The notes under the pieces are model-generated. The model worked only from the letters and a program-made list of their open reading frames with translations, ran no database searches and was not told where the DNA came from. From Gemmatimonadota bacterium (GTDB lineage Bacteria; Gemmatimonadota; Gemmatimonadetes; Gemmatimonadales; Gemmatimonadaceae): a stretch of DNA of 64,000 bases. Each line of letters starts with the position of its first letter. Position 1 is the first letter of the stretch. Below, piece after piece: positions 18,330-27,379 of the stretch. Made by a program: the position numbers and the translations under genes. The DNA lies in assembly GCA_020161135.1 (NCBI GenBank), contig JAIUOB010000001.1:992001-1056000 (forward strand), written 5' to 3'.

Positions 18330-20783
18330 ATGCACGCCGCCGCCTACCCCGATGCCGCCCGCCGCCTCGCGCAGGGGGCCTCGATGCACCCGCACGACCT
18401 GCTGGGGGCGCACCCCTACACCGAGCAGCGCGTTGCCGGTGTCATGGTCCGCGCACACCTCCCGCGTGCCACCGACATCGCCGTGGTCCTCGGCGAGGGC
18501 GACGACGCGCAGCGTCACCCCATGACGCTCGACACGCACGGCATCGCCAGCGTGTTCCTTCCCGATCGCACGGTGCCGCTGCGCTATCGCCTCGAGGTCA
18601 CGGACGCCGATGGCCAGGTCGTGCTGCGCGACGATCCGTATCGCTTCCTGCCGACCGTCGGCGAGATGGATCTGCACCTCATCAACGAAGGGCGCCACCT
18701 GCGCCTCTGGGAGCGCCTCGGTGCGCACCCGCGGGTCATCGATGGCGTGGCGGGGACGGCGTTCGCGGTGTGGGCCCCGAATGCGGTGCGGGTGTCCGTG
18801 GTGGGCGATTTCAACGGCTGGGATGCGCGCGTGCATCCCATGCGCATGCTCGGTACGAGCGGTGTCTTCGAGCTGTTCATTCCGGCCGTCGAGGCCGGTG
18901 CGTACTACAAGTACGACATCCTCACCCGCACGGGTGCACAACGCCTCAAGACCGATCCGCTGGCCTTCGCCCTCGAGCCGTCGCCCGGCTTCGCGTCCAT
19001 CGTGCAGGGGCCGTCGCGCTATGCGTGGCAGGACGGCGCGTGGCTCGCGCGTCGCGCCGAGTCGGATGCGCGACGGGAGCCGATGCTGGTGTACGAGGTG
19101 CATTTGTCTTCGTGGCGTCGCAGCGCCGAGGGCGCGCCGCTCACGTACCGCGAGATCGCGCCCATGCTCGCCGCGCATGTGCGCCGGCTCGGCTTCACGC
19201 ACGTCGAGCTGCTGCCGGTGCAGGAGCACCCCTTCGGGGGCTCGTGGGGCTACCAGGTGGGTGGCTACTTCGCCCCGACGTCGCGCTTCGGCACCCCCGA
19301 CGACTTCCGCTTCTTCGTCGACACGCTGCACCAGGCCGGCATCGGCGTGCTGCTCGACTGGGTGCCGGCGCACTTCCCGCGCGACGACTGGGCGCTGCGT
19401 CGCTTCGACGGCACCGCCTGCTACGAGCACGAAGATCCCCGCCTCGGCGATCACCCCGAGTGGGGCACGCACATCTTCAACTACGCGCGGCACGAGGTGC
19501 GCAACTTCCTGCTCGCCAACGCGCTCTACTGGATCGAGCAATTCCACTTGGACGGCCTGCGTGTCGACGCGGTGGCCTCCATGCTCTACCTCGACTACGG
19601 TCGCGAGGCAGGGCAGTGGCTGCGCAACAAGTACGGCGGGCGCGAGAATCTCGAGGCGGTGACGTTCCTGCGGCAGCTCAATCACGCCGTGCAATCGCTG
19701 CACCCGGGCGTGATCACGGTGGCCGAGGAGAGCACGGCGTGGCCCAAGGTGACGCACCCCATCGCCGAAGGGGGACTGGGCTTCACGTTCAAGTGGAACA
19801 TGGGGTGGATGCACGACACCCTTGACTACTTCCGGGTCGATCCGTTCTTCCGGAAGGGGGCGCACGACAAGCTCACCTTCGCCATCTGGTACGAGTGGAG
19901 TGAGGCGTTCGTCAATCCGCTCTCGCACGACGAGGTCGTGCACCTCAAGAAGTCGCTGCTCGAGAAGATGCCGGGCGACGAGTGGCAGCGGTTCGCCAAC
20001 CTGCGCGCCCTCATCGGCTACTCCGTCACGCGCCCCGGCAAGAGCCTCTTCTTCATGGGCACCGAACTCGCGCCGTACGGCGAGTGGAACCACGATGTGA
20101 GCCTGCCGTGGCACCTGCTGGAGGATCCGCGGCGCGTCGGGCTCATGGAGTATGTGCGGGCGCTTGGCGCGCTCTATCAGGCGCACCCGTGCTTCTGGCG
20201 CGCCGATCATGAGCCCGGTGGCTATCGGTGGATTGACGTCGCCGATCGCGAGCAGAGCGTGATCTCGTACCTGCGCCTGCCGGGCGGCCCGAAGGTGGTC
20301 GACGTGCCCGAGGCGCCCGTCGCCGCGAAGGTGCCCAGGAAGTCCAACAAGGCGCGCCGCGCGAGCGCGACCGCCGTGACCGCCGCGACCCCAGCACCAC
20401 CGCCGGACGCCCATGCGGTCGTCGTGCTCAACCTCACACCGGTGCCACGCGCGGCGTACCGGCTCGGTGTGCCGCAGGCGGGGCGCTATCAGGTCGCGCT
20501 CAACTCCGACGAGGCGCGCTTCGGCGGCAGCGACTACGCCACCGCGTTCACCGTCGATGCGGACGGTGCACCCTGGCACGGCTTCCCGCAGTCCATCGAG
20601 ATCGCATTGCCCCCGTTGTCAATGCTCGTGCTGCTCCCCGTGGCGAGCGGCGATCTCGCGCCGCGTGACGTCGTGTCGCACGCCGCCGTGTCGGCTGCCA
20701 TCGCGGAGCCGCCCGCCACGCCCGACGCTGCCACTCCGGTCGCCAAGTCGCCGCGCGCGCGGCGCACGCGCAAGAAGTCGTGA
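18330..20783 (+). CDS. glgB: 1,4-alpha-glucan (glycogen) branching enzyme, GH13
   Basis: 817 residues. Two N-terminal carbohydrate-binding/E-set domains (FAVWAPNAVRVSVVGDFNGWDAR near 145-170) precede a GH13 barrel whose catalytic residues are D413 (GLRVDAVASMLY), E466 (VAEEST) and D534 (PLSHDEVVH). The enzyme makes alpha-1,6 branches in glycogen. Odd features are a lysine/alanine/proline-rich insertion of about 40 residues inside the C-terminal beta domain (around 650-690) and a basic Ala/Pro tail (RRTRKKS at the end), both absent from E. coli GlgB. Its stop overlaps the GTG of the SURF1 gene. No other glycogen genes are in the window. Confidence 0.93.
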   Translation: MHAAAYPDAARRLAQGASMHPHDLLGAHPYTEQRVAGVMVRAHLPRATDIAVVLGEGDDAQRHPMTLDTHGIASVFLPDRTVPLRYRLEVTDADGQVVLRDDPYRFLPTVGEMDLHLINEGRHLRLWERLGAHPRVIDGVAGTAFAVWAPNAVRVSVVGDFNGWDARVHPMRMLGTSGVFELFIPAVEAGAYYKYDILTRTGAQRLKTDPLAFALEPSPGFASIVQGPSRYAWQDGAWLARRAESDARREPMLVYEVHLSSWRRSAEGAPLTYREIAPMLAAHVRRLGFTHVELLPVQEHPFGGSWGYQVGGYFAPTSRFGTPDDFRFFVDTLHQAGIGVLLDWVPAHFPRDDWALRRFDGTACYEHEDPRLGDHPEWGTHIFNYARHEVRNFLLANALYWIEQFHLDGLRVDAVASMLYLDYGREAGQWLRNKYGGRENLEAVTFLRQLNHAVQSLHPGVITVAEESTAWPKVTHPIAEGGLGFTFKWNMGWMHDTLDYFRVDPFFRKGAHDKLTFAIWYEWSEAFVNPLSHDEVVHLKKSLLEKMPGDEWQRFANLRALIGYSVTRPGKSLFFMGTELAPYGEWNHDVSLPWHLLEDPRRVGLMEYVRALGALYQAHPCFWRADHEPGGYRWIDVADREQSVISYLRLPGGPKVVDVPEAPVAAKVPRKSNKARRASATAVTAATPAPPPDAHAVVVLNLTPVPRAAYRLGVPQAGRYQVALNSDEARFGGSDYATAFTVDADGAPWHGFPQSIEIALPPLSMLVLLPVASGDLAPRDVVSHAAVSAAIAEPPATPDAATPVAKSPRARRTRKKS

Positions 20784-21535
20784 CCCGTCGCGCACGGCTC
20801 GTCGGATTCGGCCTGGTCACGCTCGTCGCCATCGCGACGTGCATTCGGCTGGGCATCTGGCAACTCCATCGGCTGGACGAGCGTCGCGCGCGCAACGCCG
20901 ACGTCCAGGCGCGCGGCGCCCTGCCGCCGCTCTCGCTGGCCGCGCTGCACGGCCGCGACAGCGCGGACGTGCATTGGATGCGCGTACAGGTGCGCGGGCG
21001 TGCCCACTACGAGCGGGAGGCGGTCCAGGCGGCACGCACGCAGGCCGGCGCGCCTGGGGTGTACCTGCTCACGCCCGTCACCCCGCTCGCCGCCGACAGT
21101 GCCGGGTGGGGCGATACCGCCGTGCTCGTGCTGCGCGGCTACCTGCCGTCGGCCGACGGGCGGACGTGGAATGTCGACGCGGCGCGCGAGGCGCCGGCCC
21201 CCAACGACACGATCGCGTTCGAGGCCCTCGTCACCTCGTTTCCGCCGGCCCGCGCCGGCGCGGCGCGCCTTCCCTCGGCGCCACGGGCCGTGCGAGTGCT
21301 CGACCGCGACACCCTCGAAGCCATCGTCGGCCGCCCGCTGGCACCCGTGGTGCTGCTCGCCCTCGGCGATACGGTGCTCCGCGATGTGACCAAGCCGGCG
21401 CGGGTGCCGCCACCGCCGGCCTCGGACGGGCCACACCTGTCCTACGCGCTGCAGTGGTTCGGCTTTGCGACGGTCTTTGCCATCGGGTTCGTGGCCTTCG
21501 CGCGCGGCCAACAGCGGCGTCGCGACGGCGCCTGA
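20780..21535 (+). CDS. SURF1-family cytochrome oxidase assembly protein
   Basis: 251 residues from GTG 20780 (GTGA overlap with glgB). One membrane helix at each end (about 7-26 and 222-244) encloses a periplasmic domain with the family landmarks RLGIWQLHRLDERRARN, GVYLLTPV, VLVLRGYLP and YALQWFGFA. SURF1 proteins help insert heme a into aa3-type cytochrome oxidase. No oxidase subunit gene is present here, so coupling to glgB is unusual. Confidence 0.82.
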   Translation: MTRRARLVGFGLVTLVAIATCIRLGIWQLHRLDERRARNADVQARGALPPLSLAALHGRDSADVHWMRVQVRGRAHYEREAVQAARTQAGAPGVYLLTPVTPLAADSAGWGDTAVLVLRGYLPSADGRTWNVDAAREAPAPNDTIAFEALVTSFPPARAGAARLPSAPRAVRVLDRDTLEAIVGRPLAPVVLLALGDTVLRDVTKPARVPPPPASDGPHLSYALQWFGFATVFAIGFVAFARGQQRRRDGA

Positions 21536-21732
21536 GAGGCCGCGTCGGGCGGCTCGCGCCAGATGCGTTGTGCGCCTGCCACACCACCGGCTGTGTTGCG
21601 CCGTCGCATCATGTGCGGCGGAATCGCGTCGCCGTCCCACTTCGAGACGCGACGTAAGTCGTTGTCATTCAACAATCAGCACCTGCAGGCGAACTGTACC
21701 ATAACGGCGCGGAGGTTGCACCTCCCACCGGC

Positions 21733-22245
21733 ATGACCACCGCCCAGACGCTCATCCGCTCGGTCGCCCAGCGCTTCGCCGGCACCGTGATCCGGCTCCT
21801 CGTGGGAGCGCTCTCGCTTGGCACCACGACGCTGTGGGCCCAGGAGATGCCGCCAATGGCGCCGCCGGCGTTCCACGTGACGCCGTCGTTGGTCCCCGCC
21901 GTGCCTCCGGCCGTTCCCGCCCCCACGCTCGCGCCGGCGGCGGAGCGCCTGCTTCCCGTGGCAGCGCCGGCGCCGGTCTACTCGGTCGCCACGCGCGGAT
22001 TCTTCCGGCGGAGGGGCCCACGTGGCGCACGGATGGGCGGTGGGGGCAGCGGCGGGCTCGGGGCCGACCTCACCCCGACGTTCGCGCCGGTGGAGGCACC
22101 CGCGCGCGGCCTGCTCGCGCCCACGGCGCGCGTCCTGCGCGGGGTGCTGTCGCTCGTGCGCCTGCCAGCGCACGAGCCCAGCCCCTACGGTCGCCCGATG
22201 CTGGTGTACTCGAAGCCCGCGGCGCGCACGTCCGTCGGGCGGTAG
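21733..22245 (+). CDS. Hypothetical secreted protein, Pro/Ala-rich
   Basis: 170 residues. A possible signal peptide (IRLLVGALSLGTTTLWAQE, about 20-38) precedes a Pro/Ala-rich stretch and a Gly/Arg-rich centre (RRRGPRGARMGGGGSGGLG). No family recognised. GC-rich third positions support coding, but the 3' end overlaps the ugd gene on the other strand by 61 bp. A GGAGGT at 21711-21716 is 16 bases from the ATG and paired with ACCTCC at 21720-21725 in a small hairpin, so it is unlikely to be the ribosome binding site. The 197 bp upstream (21536-21732) hold no other gene. Confidence 0.5.
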   Translation: MTTAQTLIRSVAQRFAGTVIRLLVGALSLGTTTLWAQEMPPMAPPAFHVTPSLVPAVPPAVPAPTLAPAAERLLPVAAPAPVYSVATRGFFRRRGPRGARMGGGGSGGLGADLTPTFAPVEAPARGLLAPTARVLRGVLSLVRLPAHEPSPYGRPMLVYSKPAARTSVGR

Positions 22246-23489
22246 ACGTTCCGCAGGTCCACCAGCGCACGACGCTTCATGGCCGCGCCCAGGCGCTCGA
22301 AGTCGAGCGCACGGAACTCGTTCCACTCGGTGATGAGCACCAGCACGTCGCAGCCTTCGGCCGTCTCGTAGGCGTCGCGGCACCAGGTCACACCCGGCAG
22401 CATCGACTCCGCCTCGTGCATCGCCGCCGGATCGTGCGCACGGACCGCCGCACCGGCATCCTGCAGCGCAGGCACGATCGCGAGACTCGGCGCATCGCGC
22501 ATGTCGTCGGTGTTGGGCTTGAAGGACACGCCCAGCACGCCCACCGTCTTGCCGCGCATGTTGCCGCCGCACAGCTGCATCACGCGTGATGCCATGACTC
22601 CCTTGCGACGGTCATTGACCTGCACGACCGCTTCCACGATGCGTGCGGGCGCGCCGTACTCCTGCGCCGTGCGCACGAGCGCGAGCGTGTCCTTCGGGAA
22701 GCACGACCCGCCGTACCCCGGCCCCGCGTGCAGGAACTTGCGGCCGATGCGGCCGTCGAGTCCCATCCCCTTCGCCACGTCCTGCACGTTCGCGCCGACC
22801 TTCTCACACAGGTCGGCCATTTCGTTGATGAACGTGATCTTCGTGGCCAGGAACGCGTTCGCCGCGTACTTGGTCAGCTCGGCCGTCTCGAGCGTCGTCA
22901 GGATGACCGGCGTCTCCGCGAGGTACAGCGGGCGGTAGAGCGCCTTCATGATCTCCTGCGCGCGCTCCGACTCGGCGCCGATGACGACGCGGTCGGGGCG
23001 CATGAAATCGTTGATCGCCGAGCCTTCGCGCAGGAACTCCGGGTTCGACGCGACGTCGAAGTCCGCGGTCGGGTTCACCTCGCGGATGATCTGCGCCACG
23101 CGACGTCCCGTGCCCACCGGCACCGTGCTCTTCGTGACGACAACGGTGTAGCCGGTGAGCGCGCGCGCGATCTGCGCGGCGGCTTCGTCCACGAAGCGCA
23201 GGTCGGCGTGGCCGTCACCGCGCCGCGACGGCGTGCCGACGGCGATGAACACCGCATCGGCGCCGGCGACGGCGGCCGCGAGGTCGGTCGTGAACGTCAG
23301 GCGCCCGCTCTGCACGCCCTTCGCCACGAGCACGTCGAGCCCCGGCTCGTAGATCGGGATCTCGCCCGCCCGCAGCCGCTCGATCTTGCGCGCGTCGACG
23401 TCCACGCACGTCACGTCCGGCCCGAACTCCGCGAAGCAGGCACCCGACACCAGGCCCACATAGCCCGTGCCGATCATCGTGATCTTCAT
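22185..23489 (-). CDS. ugd: UDP-glucose 6-dehydrogenase
   Basis: 434 residues. The N-terminal Rossmann domain starts MKITMIGTGYVGLVSG with the GxGYVG nucleotide motif, and the catalytic cysteine is C263 in GYGGSCFPKDTLAL; AANAFLATKITFINE and GVSFKPNTDDMRDAPS are further conserved blocks. It oxidises UDP-glucose to UDP-glucuronate with two NAD+. It begins six bases after the stop of the epimerase gene, which would turn the product into UDP-galacturonate, so the two form a nucleotide-sugar pathway for surface polysaccharide. Confidence 0.95.
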   Translation of the reverse strand: MKITMIGTGYVGLVSGACFAEFGPDVTCVDVDARKIERLRAGEIPIYEPGLDVLVAKGVQSGRLTFTTDLAAAVAGADAVFIAVGTPSRRGDGHADLRFVDEAAAQIARALTGYTVVVTKSTVPVGTGRRVAQIIREVNPTADFDVASNPEFLREGSAINDFMRPDRVVIGAESERAQEIMKALYRPLYLAETPVILTTLETAELTKYAANAFLATKITFINEMADLCEKVGANVQDVAKGMGLDGRIGRKFLHAGPGYGGSCFPKDTLALVRTAQEYGAPARIVEAVVQVNDRRKGVMASRVMQLCGGNMRGKTVGVLGVSFKPNTDDMRDAPSLAIVPALQDAGAAVRAHDPAAMHEAESMLPGVTWCRDAYETAEGCDVLVLITEWNEFRALDFERLGAAMKRRALVDLRNVYRPTDVRAAGFEYTSIGRP

Positions 23490-23495
23490 CGACCG

Positions 23496-24512
23496 TCAGT
23501 CTCCAAAGCCATAGTAGTCGCGATACCACGCGACGAATCGCCCGACGCCCACTTCCACCGGCGTGCGTGGCGCGAAGCCCACGTCCTCCACCAGCGCCTC
23601 GACGTCGGCGTACGTCGCCGGCACGTCGCCCGGCTGCATGGGCAGCATGCGCTTCTCCGCGGTCCGGCCGAGCGCCTGCTCCAGCGTCGCGATGAGGTGC
23701 ATCAGCTCGACCGGGTTGTGGTTGCCGATGTTGTACAGCCGGTAGGGCGCGCGGCTCGTGGCCGGGTCGGGCGTCGCGCTCGACCAGGTCTCATTCGGCG
23801 TCGCCGTGTGGTCACTCGTGCGGATCACCCCTTCGACGATGTCGTCGATGTAGGTGAAGTCGCGCTGCATGCGGCCGTGGTTGAACACGTCGATCGGCCG
23901 CCCTTCGAGGATCGCCTTGGTGAACAGGAACAGCGCCATGTCCGGGCGGCCCCACGGGCCGTACACCGTGAAGAAGCGGAGCCCCGTGGTCGGCAGGCCG
24001 TACAGGTGGCTGTACGTGTGCGCCATCAGCTCGTTCGCCTTCTTCGTCGCCGCGTAGAGCGACAGCGGATGGTCGACGTTCTGGTGCACCGAGAACGGCA
24101 TCGCCGTGTTGGCCCCGTACACGCTCGACGACGAGGCGTACGTGAGGTGCGCGACCTCGGCGTGCCGGCACCCTTCGAGGATGTTGATGAAGCCGACGAG
24201 GTTGCTGTCGATGTACGCGTGCGGGTTGGTGAGCGAGTACCGCACGCCCGCCTGCGCCGCGAGATGGATGACGCGATCGAACCGCTCGGCCGCGAACAGC
24301 GCCGCCATCGCCGCGCGATCGACCAGGTCGATGCGCACGTGACGATAGCCCGGCTGGCTGGCGAGTCGCGCGAGGCGCGCCTCCTTCAGCGTCGGGTCGT
24401 AGTAGTCGTTGACGATGTCCAGCCCGACGACTTCATCGCCCCGCGCGAGCAGGCGCGCGCTCGTGTGGTAGCCGATGAAGCCGGCAGCGCCGGTGACCAG
24501 GATCTTCGCCAT
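23496..24512 (-). CDS. UDP-glucuronate 4-epimerase (extended SDR)
   Basis: 338 residues from ATG 24512 ([16 protein letters not shown]). The NAD-binding motif GAAGFIG (8-14), the active-site Tyr-x3-Lys (YAATKK), SSSSVYG and [17 protein letters not shown] are those of UDP-glucuronate/UDP-galacturonate epimerases of the CapI/LspL type. Placement immediately upstream of ugd supports that substrate over UDP-glucose/galactose. A 20-residue upstream extension to 24572 is rejected. The EamA gene ends 26 bp upstream. Confidence 0.9.
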   Translation of the reverse strand: MAKILVTGAAGFIGYHTSARLLARGDEVVGLDIVNDYYDPTLKEARLARLASQPGYRHVRIDLVDRAAMAALFAAERFDRVIHLAAQAGVRYSLTNPHAYIDSNLVGFINILEGCRHAEVAHLTYASSSSVYGANTAMPFSVHQNVDHPLSLYAATKKANELMAHTYSHLYGLPTTGLRFFTVYGPWGRPDMALFLFTKAILEGRPIDVFNHGRMQRDFTYIDDIVEGVIRTSDHTATPNETWSSATPDPATSRAPYRLYNIGNHNPVELMHLIATLEQALGRTAEKRMLPMQPGDVPATYADVEALVEDVGFAPRTPVEVGVGRFVAWYRDYYGFGD

Positions 24513-24538
24513 GCTTGGAGTCTCGTTCGGGAGTGCGG

Positions 24539-25531
24539 TCAGGATGGACGATCCACCCGTCCCGGGGGCCACGACGACGCATCCACCCCCGACGGGTCCG
24601 GCGCGAGGCCGCTCCCGCCCGGCGCGTCCGTCCCCGCCGAGCCTGACCGCTGCAACAGCACCACCGCCACCATGATCGCCACACCGCCACCCACCGTGCC
24701 AGCGCCCAGCGGTTGGCCCAGCAGGCCCACCCCGAGCAGCGTCGTCCAGAACGGCTCGACCGTACTGGTGATGGCGGTACGCACCGGGCCCAACACCCGC
24801 AGCCCCGCAAGAAACCCCAGGAAGGCGCCGGCCGACAGCAGCCCCTGCAGGACACTCGCGCCCAGCGCGACCGGGTCCGGGCCCGTGCGCAGCGCGCCGT
24901 CCGCGATCGCCCAGGTCAGGAAGAGCGCCGCTCCGCCACAGGAGATCGCGAGCGCCACGTCGAGCCCTTCACGCGCAGCCTGCAGCCGTCCCAGCACGGG
25001 GATGTAGAAGGCGTAGACCAGCGCCGCGGCGAGGATCACCGCGACGCCCACGGCCGGGAGCGCGGCCGCATCGGGCGCGCCCACCATGGCGGCGATGCCA
25101 CTCAGCGACAGGAGCAGGGCCACGGCCTTGCGTCCATCCATCGACTCGGTGCCGCGCAGCATCGCCATGAGCGCGACCCACGCCGGGTACGTGTAGAACA
25201 GGAACGAGGCCGTGGCCGCGGGAAGCCAGCGCAGCGCGAGCAGCGCGAGCGTGGCCACGGTGGCCTGCCCGCCCCCCGCCACGAGCAGCATTTGCGGCGC
25301 ATACCACGGCGCCGGCGCCGCGGCCGCACTGCGGCCATGCGCCGGCGGTCGACCGAGCCCTGCCCGGCGACGCCACGCCGCCACCGCGAGCAGCAGCAGG
25401 GCGGTCGTGAGGTAGCGAACCGCCTGCACCCCCGACAGTGCGAAGCCGCGCTCGGTGGCGATGATCGTGAGCGGGGAGATCGAGCCGAAGCAACAGGCGC
25501 TCACCGCCACCGCCAGCGTGCCGCGCAGCAC
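24539..25531 (-). CDS. EamA/DMT-superfamily transporter
   Basis: 330 residues from GTG 25531, with about ten membrane helices in two EamA halves ([20 protein letters not shown] at the first helix; [29 protein letters not shown] in the second half). A Gly/Ser/Pro-rich cytoplasmic tail closes the protein. Drug/metabolite transporters of this kind usually export amino acids or other small metabolites; the substrate cannot be read. Start chosen just before the first helix; the longer frame overlaps mgtE. It follows mgtE by 29 bp and precedes the epimerase gene. Confidence 0.82.
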   Translation of the reverse strand: MLRGTLAVAVSACCFGSISPLTIIATERGFALSGVQAVRYLTTALLLLAVAAWRRRAGLGRPPAHGRSAAAAPAPWYAPQMLLVAGGGQATVATLALLALRWLPAATASFLFYTYPAWVALMAMLRGTESMDGRKAVALLLSLSGIAAMVGAPDAAALPAVGVAVILAAALVYAFYIPVLGRLQAAREGLDVALAISCGGAALFLTWAIADGALRTGPDPVALGASVLQGLLSAGAFLGFLAGLRVLGPVRTAITSTVEPFWTTLLGVGLLGQPLGAGTVGGGVAIMVAVVLLQRSGSAGTDAPGGSGLAPDPSGVDASSWPPGRVDRPS

Positions 25532-25560
25532 ACGGGCAGCGGCGTTGCCTGTCGGCGCGC

Positions 25561-26973
25561 TCAGAGCAGCGTCCCGCGCAGCAGCATGTACGCGACGCTG
25601 AAGTAGACGCTGATGGCCGACACGTCCACCAGCGTCGCGACGAACGGGGCCGACGCGCTCGCCGGGTCGAAGCCCAGGCGCCGCAACACGAACGGCAGCA
25701 TCGAACCGGTCAGCGAGCCGATCGTCACGATCACGATGAGCGTGATGCCCACCGTGAGGGCCAGCGGGGTGAAGTGCGCGCCGTAGTCGTACAGCCCCAT
25801 CAGGTGCCACGCCATGATGCGGAGCGTGGCGATCGTCCCCAGCATGATGCCGAGCAGCAATCCCGCCGGCAGTTCACGCACCACCACCCGCCACCAGTCG
25901 GAGAGCGTCACCTCACCCAGCGCCATGGCGCGAATGATGAGCGAGGTGGCCTGGGATCCGGAGTTCCCGCCCGAGCTCATGATGAGCGGAATGAACTGGG
26001 CCAACAGGATCACGCGCGCGAGTTCGCCTTCGTAGCGCGCCATCACGCTGGCGGTGAGCATCTCGCTCACCGCCAGCACGGCGAGCCAGCCGCCGCGCTT
26101 GCGCACGTTCTGCCAGAGGCTCACCTGCATGTAGGGCTCCTCGAGCGCCTCCATGCCGCCGAACTTCTGCGCGTCCTCGGTCTGCTCCTCCTGAATGACG
26201 TCGATGACGTCGTCGACCGTCACCACACCCAGCAGGCGCCGGTCGCCGTCCACGACCGGCAGTGCGACGAGGTCGTAGTTGGACGTGACCTGCGACACCT
26301 CTTCCTGCGGCGTGTCCGGCGTGACGCTCACGACCTCGGTCCACGCATGCTCCGAAAGCCGCGACCCCTCGGGCGCCGCCAGCAGCTCGCGCAGCGAGAG
26401 CACCCCACGGAGGCGTCCCGCGCCGTCGACGGTGTAGATGGTGTACATCGCCTCGCGACGTCCGGCGCGCGCCATGGCACGCACCGCCCGCAGCGACTCC
26501 TCCACGGTGAGCCCCTCGTCCACCGACACGAACTCGGTGGTCATGAGGCCACCGGCGGTGTACGGGTCGTACTGCAGCAGCCGCTCGGTCTCCGCCTTGT
26601 CGGCGGGCTCGAGCTCGGCCAGGATCTCGTCGGCGACGTCCTCGTCGAGCTCCTCGAGCGCATCGGCGCGCTCGTCCGGCGTCATCTCGGCGACGATCTC
26701 GGCCGCTTCCGACGCCGTCAGCTCCTCGAGCACCTGCGTGCGCAGCTCTTCGTCGAGGTACTCCAGCACCTCGGCCGCGCGCTCCTTGGGCAACGCCGCC
26801 AGGAAGGCGCGCAGATGCTCCTCCGGCAGCGCCTCCGCCACGTCGGCGAGGTCGGCCGGATGCATTTCTTCCGTCTGCGGCCCGATGCTCGCCGGATGCT
26901 CCTCGAGCAGTTCGAGAAGGTCCGGCACGATCAGCGCCGCAAGCGGCCGGTCTTCCTTGGCGCGTGGCGTCAT
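25561..26973 (-). CDS. mgtE: Magnesium transporter MgtE
   Basis: 470 residues from ATG 26973, the usual MgtE size. An acidic N domain of helical repeats (EVLEYLDEELRTQVLEELT, AEIVAEMTPDERADALEEL, about 40-115) is followed by two CBS domains (about 135-260, TTEFVSVDEGLTVEESL and LVALPVVDGDRRLLGVVTVDDVIDV) and five membrane helices with the selectivity region SSGGNSGSQATSLIIRAMALGE. It lets Mg2+ enter and closes when cytosolic Mg2+ fills the N and CBS domains. A much longer open frame upstream, to 29223, is antisense to other genes and is not used. No Mg riboswitch was seen in the 70-bp gap upstream. Confidence 0.93.
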   Translation of the reverse strand: MTPRAKEDRPLAALIVPDLLELLEEHPASIGPQTEEMHPADLADVAEALPEEHLRAFLAALPKERAAEVLEYLDEELRTQVLEELTASEAAEIVAEMTPDERADALEELDEDVADEILAELEPADKAETERLLQYDPYTAGGLMTTEFVSVDEGLTVEESLRAVRAMARAGRREAMYTIYTVDGAGRLRGVLSLRELLAAPEGSRLSEHAWTEVVSVTPDTPQEEVSQVTSNYDLVALPVVDGDRRLLGVVTVDDVIDVIQEEQTEDAQKFGGMEALEEPYMQVSLWQNVRKRGGWLAVLAVSEMLTASVMARYEGELARVILLAQFIPLIMSSGGNSGSQATSLIIRAMALGEVTLSDWWRVVVRELPAGLLLGIMLGTIATLRIMAWHLMGLYDYGAHFTPLALTVGITLIVIVTIGSLTGSMLPFVLRRLGFDPASASAPFVATLVDVSAISVYFSVAYMLLRGTLL

Positions 26974-27044
26974 CGGCAAGAGGGCTGCGGGCTGGCGGCA
27001 AGTTAGTGCGGCGCCCCGCGCGCAAGAACCCTCGCCGCGTGCGG

Positions 27045-27305
27045 TTAGAGGAGGGGCAGCGGACCGCGCTCCACCCGCATGGTCCGCACGGCCACGCCGG
27101 CCGCGTCGAGCGCGTGCCGCAGGGCGGCCTCGAAGACCGCGTCGATCTCGCCCTCGCACTCCAGGATCGCCCCCGCCATCGACACCTCCGCCGACTGTAC
27201 GCCCGGGACGGCGGCCAGGGCCGTGCGGACCGCGCGGACGGCGTGGACCGCCACCAGCCCGTCGATCTGCACGTGGATGCGGTGCCGTGGCATCTTTCGC
27301 GACAT
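27045..27305 (-). CDS. Small HMA-like (heavy-metal-associated fold) protein lacking CxxC
   Basis: 86 residues from ATG 27305, or 94 from ATG 27329. The pattern IHVQIDGLVAVHAVRAVRTALAAVPGVQSAEVSMAG matches the beta-alpha-beta start of copper-chaperone-like domains, with GV-x2-AEV in place, but the metal-binding CxxC between the first strand and helix is replaced by VAVHAVR. A GAGGG lies ten bases before ATG 27305. It may bind metal through other residues or not at all. Divergent from the dehydrogenase gene and 71 bp upstream of mgtE. Confidence 0.6.
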   Translation of the reverse strand: MSRKMPRHRIHVQIDGLVAVHAVRAVRTALAAVPGVQSAEVSMAGAILECEGEIDAVFEAALRHALDAAGVAVRTMRVERGPLPLL

Positions 27306-27379
27306 CCTGCAATGTCCCTCGTGGGGCACGGCGGCTCAACCGCCGCCCGGACCGACGTCTCCGCACTCCCTTCGCCTGC

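Noticed and set aside
21711..21725. Hairpin masking a ribosome binding site of the gene at 21733
   Set aside because: The GGAGGT is 16 bases from the ATG, too far to be the working site.
22728..25007. Plus-strand open frame of 759 codons
   Set aside because: Antisense to ugd, the epimerase and the EamA gene; His/Arg/Asp-rich shadow.
26974..27044. Mg2+ riboswitch upstream of mgtE
   Set aside because: Only about 70 bp separate the genes and no M-box-like structure could be recognised.
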